Shown here: in pieces, positions 8,562-16,658 of the stretch
Layout: each line of letters opens with the position of its first letter
Numbering within the stretch: position 1 is the first letter of the stretch
NCBI GenBank assembly: GCA_024227135.1
Contig: JAAELC010000110.1
Span: 1-34,589, forward strand
Direction: 5' to 3'
From: Gammaproteobacteria bacterium
GTDB lineage: Bacteria; Pseudomonadota; Gammaproteobacteria; Chromatiales; Chromatiaceae
DNA: 34,589 nucleotides
Position numbers and translations under genes: made by a program
Notes under the pieces: generated by a model
Told to the model about the DNA's origin: nothing
The model's database searches: none
Seen by the model: the letters and a program-made list of their open reading frames with translations, nothing else

Positions 8562-9536
8562 ATGAGTAAAGCAATCCGAATACATCAAACCGGTGGCCCA
8601 GAGGTACTTTCCTGGGAAGAGGTGGATATCGGGGATCCCCTGGCCGGACAAGTGAGAATGAGGCATACGGCGGTGGGCCTGAATTTCATAGACGTCTATC
8701 AGCGTACTGGCCTTTATCCCTTGCCGGGCCTGCCCCAAACCCTGGGAATGGAAGGTGCCGGAGTGATCACCCATATCGGTGAGGATACCGGCGACTTTTC
8801 ACCAGGAGACCGGGTAGCTTATGCGATGGATTTGGGCTCTTACTCGGAAGAACGGTTAATCGCAACAGATCGCCTGGTAAAAATTCCGGAGACGATCAGC
8901 GATCAAACTGCCGCAGCAATGATGCTCCAGGGCATGACAGCCCGTTACCTGCTGAAAAACTCTTACCCCGTGCGGCCGGGAGACACAATCCTGGTGATGG
9001 CTGCCGCCGGCGGCGTCGGCCTGATTCTCTGCCAGTGGGCAAAATTCCTTGGGGCAAGAGTCATTGGATGCGTCGGTTCCGCGTCCAAAGCATACCTGGC
9101 TAAAGCCAACGGTTGTGACTATGTGATTCTCTACAAAGAAGAGAATATTGCCGAAAAGGTAGGAGAGATCACCGGTGGTGAAGGTGCCAGCGTCTCCTAT
9201 GATTCCATCGGCAAAGCAACCCTCGAGGCTTCGTTGGATTCTCTGCGCCCCACTGGAACATTGGTAAGCTTTGGTAATGCTTCGGGGCCGGTTACAGACT
9301 TAAACCTGGGCGTACTCGCAGCCAAGGGCTCCCTCTATGTGCAGCGGCCTACCCTCGCCAGCTATGTCAGAACCAGGCCACTGCTCCAACAATGCGCGGA
9401 CGACCTTTTCAACATAGTCGAAACCGGCATGGTGAATATCAATATCGGCCAGACCTATCCTCTGGCAGAAACGGCACGAGCCCAGCAGGAACTGGAAGAT
9501 CGCAAGACAACAGGATCATCGGTGCTGATACCTTGA
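8562..9536 (+). CDS. qor: NADPH:quinone oxidoreductase (zeta-crystallin-like MDR family)
   Basis: This 324-residue protein has the usual length and layout of QOR. The N-terminal GroES-like domain includes the YQRTGLYPLPGLPQTLGMEG region seen in E. coli QorA-type enzymes. The Rossmann domain contains AAAGGVGLILCQWAK near residue 147. The zinc ligands of alcohol dehydrogenases are absent, as expected. The C-terminal stretch (YPLAETARAQQELEDRKTTGSSVLIP) is highly characteristic. An AAAGGCG ribosome-binding site precedes the start at 8562. It probably reduces quinones or reactive alkenals using NADPH in the cytosol. It is convergent with the diguanylate cyclase. Confidence 0.93.
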   Translation: MSKAIRIHQTGGPEVLSWEEVDIGDPLAGQVRMRHTAVGLNFIDVYQRTGLYPLPGLPQTLGMEGAGVITHIGEDTGDFSPGDRVAYAMDLGSYSEERLIATDRLVKIPETISDQTAAAMMLQGMTARYLLKNSYPVRPGDTILVMAAAGGVGLILCQWAKFLGARVIGCVGSASKAYLAKANGCDYVILYKEENIAEKVGEITGGEGASVSYDSIGKATLEASLDSLRPTGTLVSFGNASGPVTDLNLGVLAAKGSLYVQRPTLASYVRTRPLLQQCADDLFNIVETGMVNINIGQTYPLAETARAQQELEDRKTTGSSVLIP

Positions 9537-9586
9537 TCGTACCCGCCCCCCCCGGAGGTTAACGGTACCCAGGAGTTCTATTCACC

Positions 9587-9602
9587 CAGCCCGTAAGGGC
9601 TG
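9587..9602. terminator. Possible hairpin between convergent genes
   Basis: CAGCCC-GTAA-GGGCTG is a perfect 6-bp stem with a 4-nt loop between the convergent qor and diguanylate cyclase genes. There is no clear U-tract, so termination activity is uncertain. Confidence 0.35.
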
Positions 9603-9619
9603 CATTCAAGGCGGTGTAT

Positions 9620-10618
9620 TCAAATCGTGGATCTGATGATTGCCTTACCTCCCGCCACATGGATCTGGTCACCACCCCGACCCTTGGCACGATACATGGC
9701 TTTGTCGACTCTTTTTAAAAATGATTTCTCATTTTCGTCGGCCTTCAGAGTCGCCACCCCTATACTCAATGTGATTGGAATCTCGGGAAAGTTCAGACAA
9801 TCGCTTTGATGAGCCCGTGCCAGTATATGGGTTGCCAGTGTCTTCGCACCCTTTTTTCCGGTGTTATTGAGTAAAATAACAAACTCATCGCCTCCGTACC
9901 GGGCGAATATATCCGTTTCCCTTAGACTCTCAGATACACAGTTGACGACCACAATAATCGCCTCATCCCCTTTTTCATGTCCGTGGATATCATTGACGGC
10001 CTTAAACCCGTCGATATCGAACAGGATCAGGGAAAAGTTATTTCTAAACCGTCGCGCCAGCCGAACCTCACGGCGCAGGGTATGCTCCACGATGCTTCTG
10101 TTATAGATCCCGGTCAGAGGATCGGTCATGGATGCCTGCAGGGCCTTTCGATGTTCCAGGGAATTTCGCAGAGGATAGGCCAGCGCAGAGACCAGGTACT
10201 CAAGTTGCTCGGCCTCCGCTTCAAGGAACGGTTTGCCACGAGTCAGTACGAGATCACCGAGGGTACGATGCTCAAGGATCAAAGTGAAGGTACAGCGATG
10301 TTTTGCTTTGCGCCCCAGGGATATTTTATACGTGCCGCTTTCCGCAGTAAAAATCATACCACTGTGACTGACAGATTCTGCCACCGCTCGGCTGAACCGG
10401 CGCAGCACGGACTCCGGTTTCAATGTAGTCTGCAGGATGGTTGTCATCTGCAACGCTGCTATTGAGTACAGGGGGTTCCTTTTCCCCGACTCTGCTTCCA
10501 GATCATGATAATCCGCCGTGTGAAATGAGCTACCGACAGGTGAACTCACCTCGACCGATCTGTTCAGAGTGTTCGTGACCGATTCTTCACTGGTAGAGGA
10601 TAACAACGCCTTTTGCAC
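9620..10618 (-). CDS. Diguanylate cyclase (GAF-like sensor plus GGDEF)
   Basis: This is a 332-residue cytosolic protein. Residues 45-155 resemble a GAF-type sensory domain. Residues 163-330 form a GGDEF domain with the intact active site YGGDEFVILL (241-250) and the RETD product-inhibition I-site at 233-236 in the right spacing. It is therefore expected to make c-di-GMP from two GTP and to be feedback inhibited. The open frame begins at a GTG (10618) without a well-spaced ribosome-binding site, and the next Met is residue 58, so the N-terminus is uncertain. It is transcribed away from the exopolysaccharide-type operon starting at 11173, whose first product keeps an I-site. A functional link through c-di-GMP is plausible but inferred. 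No membrane segment is visible. Confidence 0.92.
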   Translation of the reverse strand: MQKALLSSTSEESVTNTLNRSVEVSSPVGSSFHTADYHDLEAESGKRNPLYSIAALQMTTILQTTLKPESVLRRFSRAVAESVSHSGMIFTAESGTYKISLGRKAKHRCTFTLILEHRTLGDLVLTRGKPFLEAEAEQLEYLVSALAYPLRNSLEHRKALQASMTDPLTGIYNRSIVEHTLRREVRLARRFRNNFSLILFDIDGFKAVNDIHGHEKGDEAIIVVVNCVSESLRETDIFARYGGDEFVILLNNTGKKGAKTLATHILARAHQSDCLNFPEIPITLSIGVATLKADENEKSFLKRVDKAMYRAKGRGGDQIHVAGGKAIIRSTI

Positions 10619-10936
10619 CTCAATATATAGATAATAAAATCAACAAGTTATATAGTGACGCTAAACCTGTATTTTCTCGAAAAACCCATTAAAACAATAG
10701 TTTAGATTATCTTCTTAATATTGTCCAATGCGATACCACCATTTCAGCATTGCAGCCCGCCTTTCCCTATGGCTGGATACCCCCAATCAATAAGCCTGAT
10801 ATGATACAGAGCAGACCATGACTGACTCATGCATCCCAGCCCTCACGCCGATAACAACCGAAAAGACAACGTACTTTAGGTTCATTCTTCCGCTGGACTG
10901 TACGGGTCATTGCCGGGAGATGCTTTGTTCTCGCTC
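10619..10936. other. Intergenic region between divergent genes
   Basis: The first 120 bp next to the diguanylate cyclase start are AT-rich and probably hold its promoter, but no good -35/-10 pair could be singled out. I see no gene or RNA structure in the rest. Confidence 0.35.
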
Positions 10937-11078
10937 GTATCTACTCACCCCCCATGGGCGATCCGTTCCAGAATACGTCGTATACACCTCCCTGTAGACT
11001 TGGCTTTGGCATCCCTGCCAGAGACACCTCCTCCACAGACCAGCCATGGAGGGTAATCTCTGGGGGGAGAGCAGCTAT
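10937..11078 (-). mobile_element. MITE-like element, family 1, copy B
   Basis: This copy lies in reverse orientation. In + strand terms it runs from GTATCTACTCACC to GGAGAGCAGCTAT. The internal hairpin is present with one mismatch (GGCTTTGGCATCCCTGCCAG on the + strand), and GGTCTGTGGAGGA is conserved on the minus strand. The flanking 8-mers (TCTCGCTC and CTTAAAAT) do not match, so the insertion is old or rearranged. It ends about 95 bp before the start of the polysaccharide-type operon and just upstream of its likely promoter. Confidence 0.85.
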
Positions 11079-11086
11079 CTTAAAAT

Positions 11087-11116
11087 TTCATTAAATCTGA
11101 CCATCAGTTCTATAAT
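11087..11116 (+). promoter_or_regulatory. Putative promoter of the TackOD1-GT2-HlyD operon
   Basis: TATAAT at 11111-11116 matches the -10 consensus exactly. An 18-bp spacer leads back to TTCATT (11087-11092), a weak -35. It sits about 57 bp upstream of the start codon, directly after the MITE copy B. Confidence 0.5.
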
Positions 11117-11172
11117 GCATGGAAATAATCCGCTTTCAGTGAATGCCAGCTTTCGCTATTTCAGGGAGATCT

Positions 11173-12510
11173 ATGACTGACGTCGTTAGTGGTGAAGGCC
11201 ATTTGTCCCCACGATTCCTCGTAACTGGTTCCGTATTCGCATTTCAGAACATTCTCGATGGCTTCAACTGGACAACTGATACCGGGTCGAACTTCGATCT
11301 GGTGTGTTGCTTACCCGGCACCGACTTTTCAGAATTGACCGCGACTCTGTCACGGGAAAGATTGCTCCTTTCTCCCATTGTGGATCTTGGTGTCGGTATC
11401 GGTACACGTGCCGACTATACTGCCCCTGCAAGTACCGGCGTGGAGCTGCAAAACGCACTACAGGCCACGCTGCCGCTTCGTCAGCGCATCAGGCACATTC
11501 CTGACCACTCAAATTCAGCAGACTATGAGTCTTTGACATCGTTGGCCCTGGCCTATAGCCGTGACACACCCATCAATGCGCACTGGAATGCCAACCTCGC
11601 ACATATGGTTGATTATCCCTTGTTGGGAGGTGTTCGTGAGCCACGCAGGTTACTCGAAGATCTGTCCGGGCAGGAATTGCTGACCCCAAAATTTTTCGAC
11701 CGCTTACACCAATGTCGCAATTGTCAGTCCGCAAGGCTAAACGTCCGCGAAGAGTGTCCCTCATGCCGTAGCAGTCAACTCCACGAAGTCTCCCTCATAC
11801 ATCACTATCCTTGCGGTTTCCAGGGTACGGAGGATAAATATCGTGTTGAAAACGATCTGGAGTGCCCGAAGTGTCGCAAGCGACTGCATCACTACGGAGT
11901 CGATTATGACCGACCCAGTGATGTCTACGTCTGTACAGACTGCTCCGGAACAGCCAGTGAACCCGTTGTCGGATTCGTTTGCGCTGATTGCAATGAACAC
12001 CAGCAAGGGGACAACGCCAGCCGGGTGGACTGGTTTCACTACGAACTCACACCTAAAGGGATCTCGGCTATCGAATCCGGAGCACTGCCCAGCACGTCAT
12101 TAAAAACCATGCTGGAACGTAGTATCGGCATCGTTCCGCAGCGGGAGTTTTTACAATCGTTTTCACTATGTTCCAAAATCGCCAACCGCTACGACCGCCC
12201 ATTTACCGCTCTGAGACTGCGTATCGTCAATCTGGCCGATTTACAAAGTGAGCTTGGAGTTGGCCGCATCAACAACGTCCTGTCATTGCTGGGTGAGGTG
12301 CTAAGCCAGGTATTACGCGATACCGACTTCCTCACCGTGCAGGGTCACGATGTGATAATGCTGTTCCCCGAAACCAGGTTCGATAACCTCCAGGTACTCC
12401 ACCAGCGAATCCGCGACGGTCTGGCGGGAAGCTTTGGCGTCAAACTGGATCTGAAACTGGAGCAATACAGCGCAGACAAGATTGAAGCATTGTTTCGGAA
12501 AACTGCCTGA
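11173..12510 (+). CDS. TackOD1 zinc-cluster protein with degenerate GGDEF domain retaining an I-site
   Basis: This 445-residue protein has no signal peptide or membrane segment. Start 11173 has AGGGAG four bases upstream; an open frame from 11143 lacks one. Residues 1-115 look like a weak receiver-type fold (inference). Residues about 120-300 match the TackOD1 output domain, with cysteine pairs C181/C184, C195/C198, C231/C234, C254/C257 and C270/C273 plus HYPCG around C214. Residues 320-425 are GGDEF-like, but the active site is GHDVI (391-395), so cyclase activity is unlikely. RDTD at 382-385 sits five residues before it, exactly where the c-di-GMP-binding RxxD I-site belongs. PelD is a known example of a degenerate GGDEF protein that binds c-di-GMP this way. 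The stop overlaps the glycosyltransferase start (TGATG), implying coupled translation. I infer a c-di-GMP receptor for the downstream synthase. Confidence 0.85.
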   Translation: MTDVVSGEGHLSPRFLVTGSVFAFQNILDGFNWTTDTGSNFDLVCCLPGTDFSELTATLSRERLLLSPIVDLGVGIGTRADYTAPASTGVELQNALQATLPLRQRIRHIPDHSNSADYESLTSLALAYSRDTPINAHWNANLAHMVDYPLLGGVREPRRLLEDLSGQELLTPKFFDRLHQCRNCQSARLNVREECPSCRSSQLHEVSLIHHYPCGFQGTEDKYRVENDLECPKCRKRLHHYGVDYDRPSDVYVCTDCSGTASEPVVGFVCADCNEHQQGDNASRVDWFHYELTPKGISAIESGALPSTSLKTMLERSIGIVPQREFLQSFSLCSKIANRYDRPFTALRLRIVNLADLQSELGVGRINNVLSLLGEVLSQVLRDTDFLTVQGHDVIMLFPETRFDNLQVLHQRIRDGLAGSFGVKLDLKLEQYSADKIEALFRKTA

Positions 12511-13769
12511 TGCTCAGTGATATCACGGATATCCTGACTCACATCGACTGGAAAAGCTTTCTTTACTTCTGCTGGTTTTTTGTATTGTTCGATGTACCCC
12601 GTTACTTTCTGGGGCTGACAGCTATCGCCCTGTCCCTGTTGTTTGGGCGTCGCACTCCCGAGCCTACCCTTGACTGTCCGGTCAGCCTGATCCTGGCCGG
12701 ACACAATGATGCCGATGGATTACAACGCAGTGTGTTATCCATTCGGGAACAGACCCAGAAAGGGATTGAAATCATCGTCATCGATGACGGCTCCACCGAT
12801 GATACCCTGAAAATTGCCCGACAATTGCAGCAGGACGGCCTGATTACCCATGCTTTGAGCAGCGGTGTCAGAGGCGGCAAGACCAGCGCATTGAATCTCG
12901 GTCTCCAGTATTGCAGTCATGATATCGTCATCACCGCCGACATGGACACATCCTTCGATCGTGATGCTATCGAAAAGCTGGTCGCAGGTTTTTCCGACCC
13001 TGCCCTGGGGGCCACCTCCGGCAATGTGGCGGTTCGTAATCCGGATGCAAATTTACTCACCACCATGCAGTCTCTCGAGTACTTCATGAGTATTTCGGCG
13101 GGACGGCGATTCACATCGACAATGGGTATCCTCACCATAATATCCGGTGCATTCGGGGCTTTTCGCAAAAGCGCACTTCGCTCGGTAGGAGGCTGGGAAG
13201 TGGGACCCGGTGAGGACGGCAGTGTCACCAACAAACTTCGTAGAGCAGGATGGCGCATCGGATTCGCTCCCCATGCCTGGGCCTACACGAATGTACCGGA
13301 AGAGATCGGTAACTATATTCATCAAAGAATGCGTTGGAACCGGAGCGTGATCCGCGATAAGGTTCGCAGATTCAGGTCTGCCTTCAATCCGTTCTCTCAG
13401 CAGTTTTCGCTACTCGATGTCATCGCACTGACCAACAATATCTTCTTCCAGGTACTGCTATCGACCAGTTTTTTCATTTACCTTACCTGGCTGTTCTACC
13501 AACTCGGTTCTGGAGCGTTACTTTTCATTTCACTGATTACGTTCGTTTACTACATCGAATCCATGCTGAGCTTTGCCATCGTCTATCTTATGTATCGCGA
13601 ACGGATTTCGTTGTCTCTTGGCATTTACATTTTTGCCTTCACGCTGTTCGAGAGTTTTATTACCAGAGCGATACGCATGCTTTCTTATCTTGACGAACTC
13701 ATTTTCCGTCGTTCCTATCGTGACAGTTTCGTCCCGGTCAAGGTTCGCAATGTTCTGAAACGTTTTTAA
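12510..13769 (+). CDS. Membrane-bound processive-type family 2 glycosyltransferase
   Basis: This 419-residue inner-membrane protein has one hydrophobic segment at 17-46, a cytosolic GT-A catalytic domain, and three C-terminal hydrophobic segments (about 305-330, 333-361, 366-387). The motifs of processive beta-glycosyltransferases are present: IDDGSTDDT (91-99), RGGKTSALN (121-129), DMD at 144-146, GED at 234-236 and QRMRW at 272-276 (QxxRW). This resembles Alg8, PgaC and BcsA in architecture, but there is no PilZ domain. The polymer and sugar donor cannot be told from sequence. It overlaps both neighbours by one base (TGATG at the start, TAATG at the end), so the three products are probably made in fixed ratio. 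It likely polymerises and exports an exopolysaccharide. Confidence 0.92.
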   Translation: MLSDITDILTHIDWKSFLYFCWFFVLFDVPRYFLGLTAIALSLLFGRRTPEPTLDCPVSLILAGHNDADGLQRSVLSIREQTQKGIEIIVIDDGSTDDTLKIARQLQQDGLITHALSSGVRGGKTSALNLGLQYCSHDIVITADMDTSFDRDAIEKLVAGFSDPALGATSGNVAVRNPDANLLTTMQSLEYFMSISAGRRFTSTMGILTIISGAFGAFRKSALRSVGGWEVGPGEDGSVTNKLRRAGWRIGFAPHAWAYTNVPEEIGNYIHQRMRWNRSVIRDKVRRFRSAFNPFSQQFSLLDVIALTNNIFFQVLLSTSFFIYLTWLFYQLGSGALLFISLITFVYYIESMLSFAIVYLMYRERISLSLGIYIFAFTLFESFITRAIRMLSYLDELIFRRSYRDSFVPVKVRNVLKRF

Positions 13770-14794
13770 TGAAAAAATTACGCAACAAAACACGAGTAGA
13801 CAGACTACAGACAGAAGCCCGAGGTCGCCGAGGCAGGTTGGGACGCTGGATCTATCTGATACTGATCACGCTGCTGCTGGTCTGGCTTTTTGATGTATTC
13901 CTTGGCAAATACCTCTTTTTCCGTGCTGATGGCATGGTGATGCGCGATCATCTGACCAAAGCTGTCAGCTATGTCGCCGATGTACGTAAATTACCGGTCA
14001 AGGAAGGAGACCGGGTTTCGGAAGGCGACTTGCTGGTCAGGCTCAGTTCCCTCGACCTGCTGGTGCAGCTATCGACTCTGGACACCAAGCTGGCAGACTT
14101 GCAGGCACGTCATGCTGAACTCCTGTCTCAACTCGCCCAGGTCGATATTCTGATACCACTGGCCAAAGAGCGCGCAACGAAGATGACGGTCCTGCGGGTC
14201 AATGAGGAACGTGCAATCACCCGGGGCATTACAGGAAACCGTCAGATGTCGGAGTTCCTTAAGGATGAGTTCAATGCTCGGGAGAAACTGGAAAAGCTCA
14301 AAGGCGAGCGACAGGATCTTCCACTTGAGATATCGACTATGAAGGAGATCATCGAATCGTTGATGGAAACCCGACAAAGCCTGCTGGAAGCGTACTCGGA
14401 GGGTAAGATCATCGCCGAAGAAACTTTGGTTGTTTCCCACCTCTACGTCACCAAAGGAAGTGCTCTGAAACGAGGTGAACCAATCATGGATTTACTGACA
14501 GGCGGATCTTATGTGCTGGCTTATGTGACGCCGGGATCGGTCAATAAAATCGATGTAGGTGACAACGTCACCATTCGCTATGGAATCGCCACTGCTGAGG
14601 GAACCATAACTGAACTCTACCCCATCTCACCGCGACTGCCAATGGAATTCCAGCGAACTTTCCGGCCCCAGGATAGATCACAGGTGATACGTATTGAGTT
14701 CGAAGAAAATGCCGTCATTCCGGCCACGTTCACCAAAGTCAACATCGTCTCCGCAGGGGTGCTTCCGAAATGGCTGAGCGGTCTGCTGAATTGA
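13769..14794 (+). CDS. HlyD/Alg44-like periplasmic adaptor protein
   Basis: This 341-residue protein has a basic cytosolic N-terminus, one transmembrane segment (27-45) and a periplasmic body. Lipoyl-like half motifs lie at 66-92 (LPVKEGDRVSEGDLLVRL) and 224-243 (YVTKGSALKRGEPIMDLL). They flank an extended helical region, probably coiled coil (95-210). Residues 245-330 fit the beta-barrel of membrane fusion proteins. This is the layout of HlyD proteins and of the periplasmic part of Alg44, without the PilZ domain. No ABC transporter or outer-membrane channel gene follows, so it is more likely a partner of the adjacent glycosyltransferase than a drug-efflux adaptor. The ATG overlaps the preceding TAA. 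Confidence 0.88.
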   Translation: MKKLRNKTRVDRLQTEARGRRGRLGRWIYLILITLLLVWLFDVFLGKYLFFRADGMVMRDHLTKAVSYVADVRKLPVKEGDRVSEGDLLVRLSSLDLLVQLSTLDTKLADLQARHAELLSQLAQVDILIPLAKERATKMTVLRVNEERAITRGITGNRQMSEFLKDEFNAREKLEKLKGERQDLPLEISTMKEIIESLMETRQSLLEAYSEGKIIAEETLVVSHLYVTKGSALKRGEPIMDLLTGGSYVLAYVTPGSVNKIDVGDNVTIRYGIATAEGTITELYPISPRLPMEFQRTFRPQDRSQVIRIEFEENAVIPATFTKVNIVSAGVLPKWLSGLLN

Positions 14795-14809
14795 CAGCGT
14801 AACGAAAGA

Positions 14810-15637
14810 CTAGTAGCGCCTGCCCATCCTCCGGTGAAACCCCAGGAACATCAATAACCCCAATCCAGAAGTTACCAGCATGCCTGGAGCCGGAACCAGC
14901 TGCAGGTTCGCCACGTCAAAACTGCCTGCACCAAATCTCAGATTATCGAAACCTACGCTATCATCGATGACAAAACCACCAGGTCTTGCCTGAACCCCTT
15001 CAATCAGACTGAATTCGATCGAACTGAAGGGTAGCTCGCTCACTATTGCTGCGAACAAAGAACTTCCGGTGAACTGGTTATTGAAACAGCCATTGCCCGC
15101 CACTGTACAATCTGGCGGGGCAGCGCCGTAGGGAGTTCCCTGGCGCAGCAGTTTGATGGCCGGCCCCCCATCCAGGCTGGCTAATAGCAGGGATTGCCCG
15201 GTAGATGTGCCAAGATCCTGCACATCAACGCCAAAGTAGTGAATGGGAGCACTAAAGCTGAAATTGAGCGGGCTGAAGTCATTATGGGTTGACTGCCAGT
15301 TTGAATCCCCTCTGCCATAACCACCCGGCACTCCATAAACAGCTTTGACACCATCACTTGCGTAACGATCGTCTCCCGATATCGAAAAACGCGAAGCGGA
15401 GACAGTCACACCGGTAGCCCCCAATGTCAGGGTTGGCGTGCCTGACCAGTAATTAGTGATGGGAGTGGTCTCAAAACTCTCCATTCGGAGACTCGCGGCA
15501 GGATCCAGCGCATCCAGGAAGTCGGCCTCCGAATAGCTGACATAGATCGTACTTGCCGATACGAGATTACCCAACAGCAGACAAGCCAGAATCACCGATC
15601 TGGCAAACGTCATCAGCAACCTGCTCATCTTACCCAT
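14810..15637 (-). CDS. Secreted protein with PEP-CTERM-like C-terminal sorting signal
   Basis: This 275-residue protein has a classical signal peptide (residues 1-29, ending ...LVSAS). The C-terminus carries a tripartite sorting signal: VPAPG, a hydrophobic helix (about LVTSGLGLLMFLGF) and the basic HRRMGRR. PAP replaces the usual PEP motif. The GFDNLRF stretch near residue 230 is common in PEP-CTERM proteins. GGAGAAG lies 5 nt upstream of the start at 15637. Such proteins are processed by exosortases and are usually linked to exopolysaccharide production. Here the gene is convergent to the glycosyltransferase operon, 15 bp apart. No exosortase gene is in the window. Confidence 0.82.
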   Translation of the reverse strand: MGKMSRLLMTFARSVILACLLLGNLVSASTIYVSYSEADFLDALDPAASLRMESFETTPITNYWSGTPTLTLGATGVTVSASRFSISGDDRYASDGVKAVYGVPGGYGRGDSNWQSTHNDFSPLNFSFSAPIHYFGVDVQDLGTSTGQSLLLASLDGGPAIKLLRQGTPYGAAPPDCTVAGNGCFNNQFTGSSLFAAIVSELPFSSIEFSLIEGVQARPGGFVIDDSVGFDNLRFGAGSFDVANLQLVPAPGMLVTSGLGLLMFLGFHRRMGRRY

Positions 15638-15674
15638 GGGACTTCTCCATCAAAATAGACAATCGTTCTGGTTT

Positions 15675-15702
15675 ATTATAGCAATATACATACCGATTTA
15701 AA
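15675..15702 (-). promoter_or_regulatory. Putative promoter of the PEP-CTERM-like gene
   Basis: On the minus strand TATAAT (15680-15675) lies 38 bp upstream of the start codon, with a weak TTTAAA -35 sixteen bases further. The region is strongly AT-rich, unlike its surroundings. Confidence 0.4.
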
Positions 15703-15791
15703 TAATAAATTTTTATCAAGTCTTATTCTTTTTATTTTTGTGCGATACTTTGCATATATGCAGCGTAGCTGCTGGGTAACCACCCTATGTT

Positions 15792-15956
15792 CTAAATGAC
15801 TATCGGCTTCTCAACCCTGGCATCGAATGATGGTTTTTTGACGGATCGAAAGCACTTCTTCGTATTCAGAGGGGCGATTCCGGTGTATTTTTTGACGTAC
15901 CTGGCCAGACTCCCTACGTTTTCCATGGGTACTGACAAGCAGCCGGATTGCTGCAT
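15792..15956 (-). CDS. Short open frame resembling an AraC C-terminal fragment
   Basis: This 54-residue frame contains SLARYVKKYTGIAPLNTKK, which resembles the last helix of AraC-type DNA-binding domains (FxxYFKKxTGxxP). It has no ribosome-binding site and no preceding helix-turn-helix, so it may be a gene remnant or chance. It lies in the 570-bp gap between the PEP-CTERM-like gene and the small secreted protein gene. I see nothing else protein-like in that gap. Confidence 0.2.
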   Translation of the reverse strand: MQQSGCLSVPMENVGSLARYVKKYTGIAPLNTKKCFRSVKKPSFDARVEKPIVI

Positions 15957-16264
15957 TTAAACAACACCACCCTCTGCACACCGCCAATTACCGGGAAACG
16001 CCAGGGGAACTACTTCCCGCGGCGATGCCCTGAACAGCTGCATCCTGGACTTTGCAGAGCAGAGCCACGGAAAAGAAGAGTTTTCGATTGGCCCCGTCGC
16101 AACGTATTGGAGTCATTGAGTTAAGCGGCTTATTCTAAGACCATGGGATCACTGAACTAGTTCAGAGATCCCTCCAGTACTACTTTGAGGAAGAGAACCA
16201 ATGCCTTCATTCGGGCTTTAGCGAGGGAAAAGAAATCAATAAAAGCGAATCCAGAATCCCCTGG

Positions 16265-16654
16265 TTGCTGAAAATCCACAGCTCGGGAAAATCTCTGTTA
16301 CTGATGATCTCAGTGCTGCTGCTCGTATCCCTGACTGTTCTCGTCGAAGCCGATACCCCCACCCCAACTGCAAACCCTGCTGCCAGGCTGGATGAACGGG
16401 GATTGCTTGAGCTGGGCCGAAAAGTACTCGCTGTTCGTGAAGCAATAGATAACCCGACAGCACCCGGCAGTATGGATGCCATTACTGACCTGGGGAGAGA
16501 CCAGCGTTACTACGTCATGGTTCGTGGCTGGCTGGCCTATCAGCTCGTGGGGGATCAAAGCATTCTGGAGACTGCCGAAGGGCAGACCCGGAAAAGGATT
16601 CTGAACCGTATCCACTTCCTGAAGAAAGGGATAAGAGCGATCGACCTGGAATAG
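16265..16654 (+). CDS. Small secreted or membrane-anchored hypothetical protein
   Basis: This 129-residue protein has an N-terminal basic segment and a long hydrophobic stretch (about 10-28) followed by EADTPTPTANPAA, which looks like a signal peptide with cleavage near residue 29. The remaining 100 residues are charged and helical, without cysteines or a recognisable domain. The start is uncertain: TTG at 16265 keeps the positively charged n-region, while the first ATG is at 16304 within the hydrophobic stretch. The frame is open upstream to 16139 but lacks another start codon. Repeat family 2 begins right after its stop. The function is unknown. Confidence 0.6.
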   Translation: MLKIHSSGKSLLLMISVLLLVSLTVLVEADTPTPTANPAARLDERGLLELGRKVLAVREAIDNPTAPGSMDAITDLGRDQRYYVMVRGWLAYQLVGDQSILETAEGQTRKRILNRIHFLKKGIRAIDLE

Positions 16655-16658
16655 ATGA

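Noticed and set aside
11173-12510. Active diguanylate cyclase
   Set aside because: The active site reads GHDVI instead of GGDEF, so catalysis is unlikely even though the fold and I-site are kept.
13769-14794. Drug-efflux membrane fusion protein
   Set aside because: No inner-membrane pump or outer-membrane channel gene is adjacent. Its overlap with the glycosyltransferase favours a polysaccharide role.
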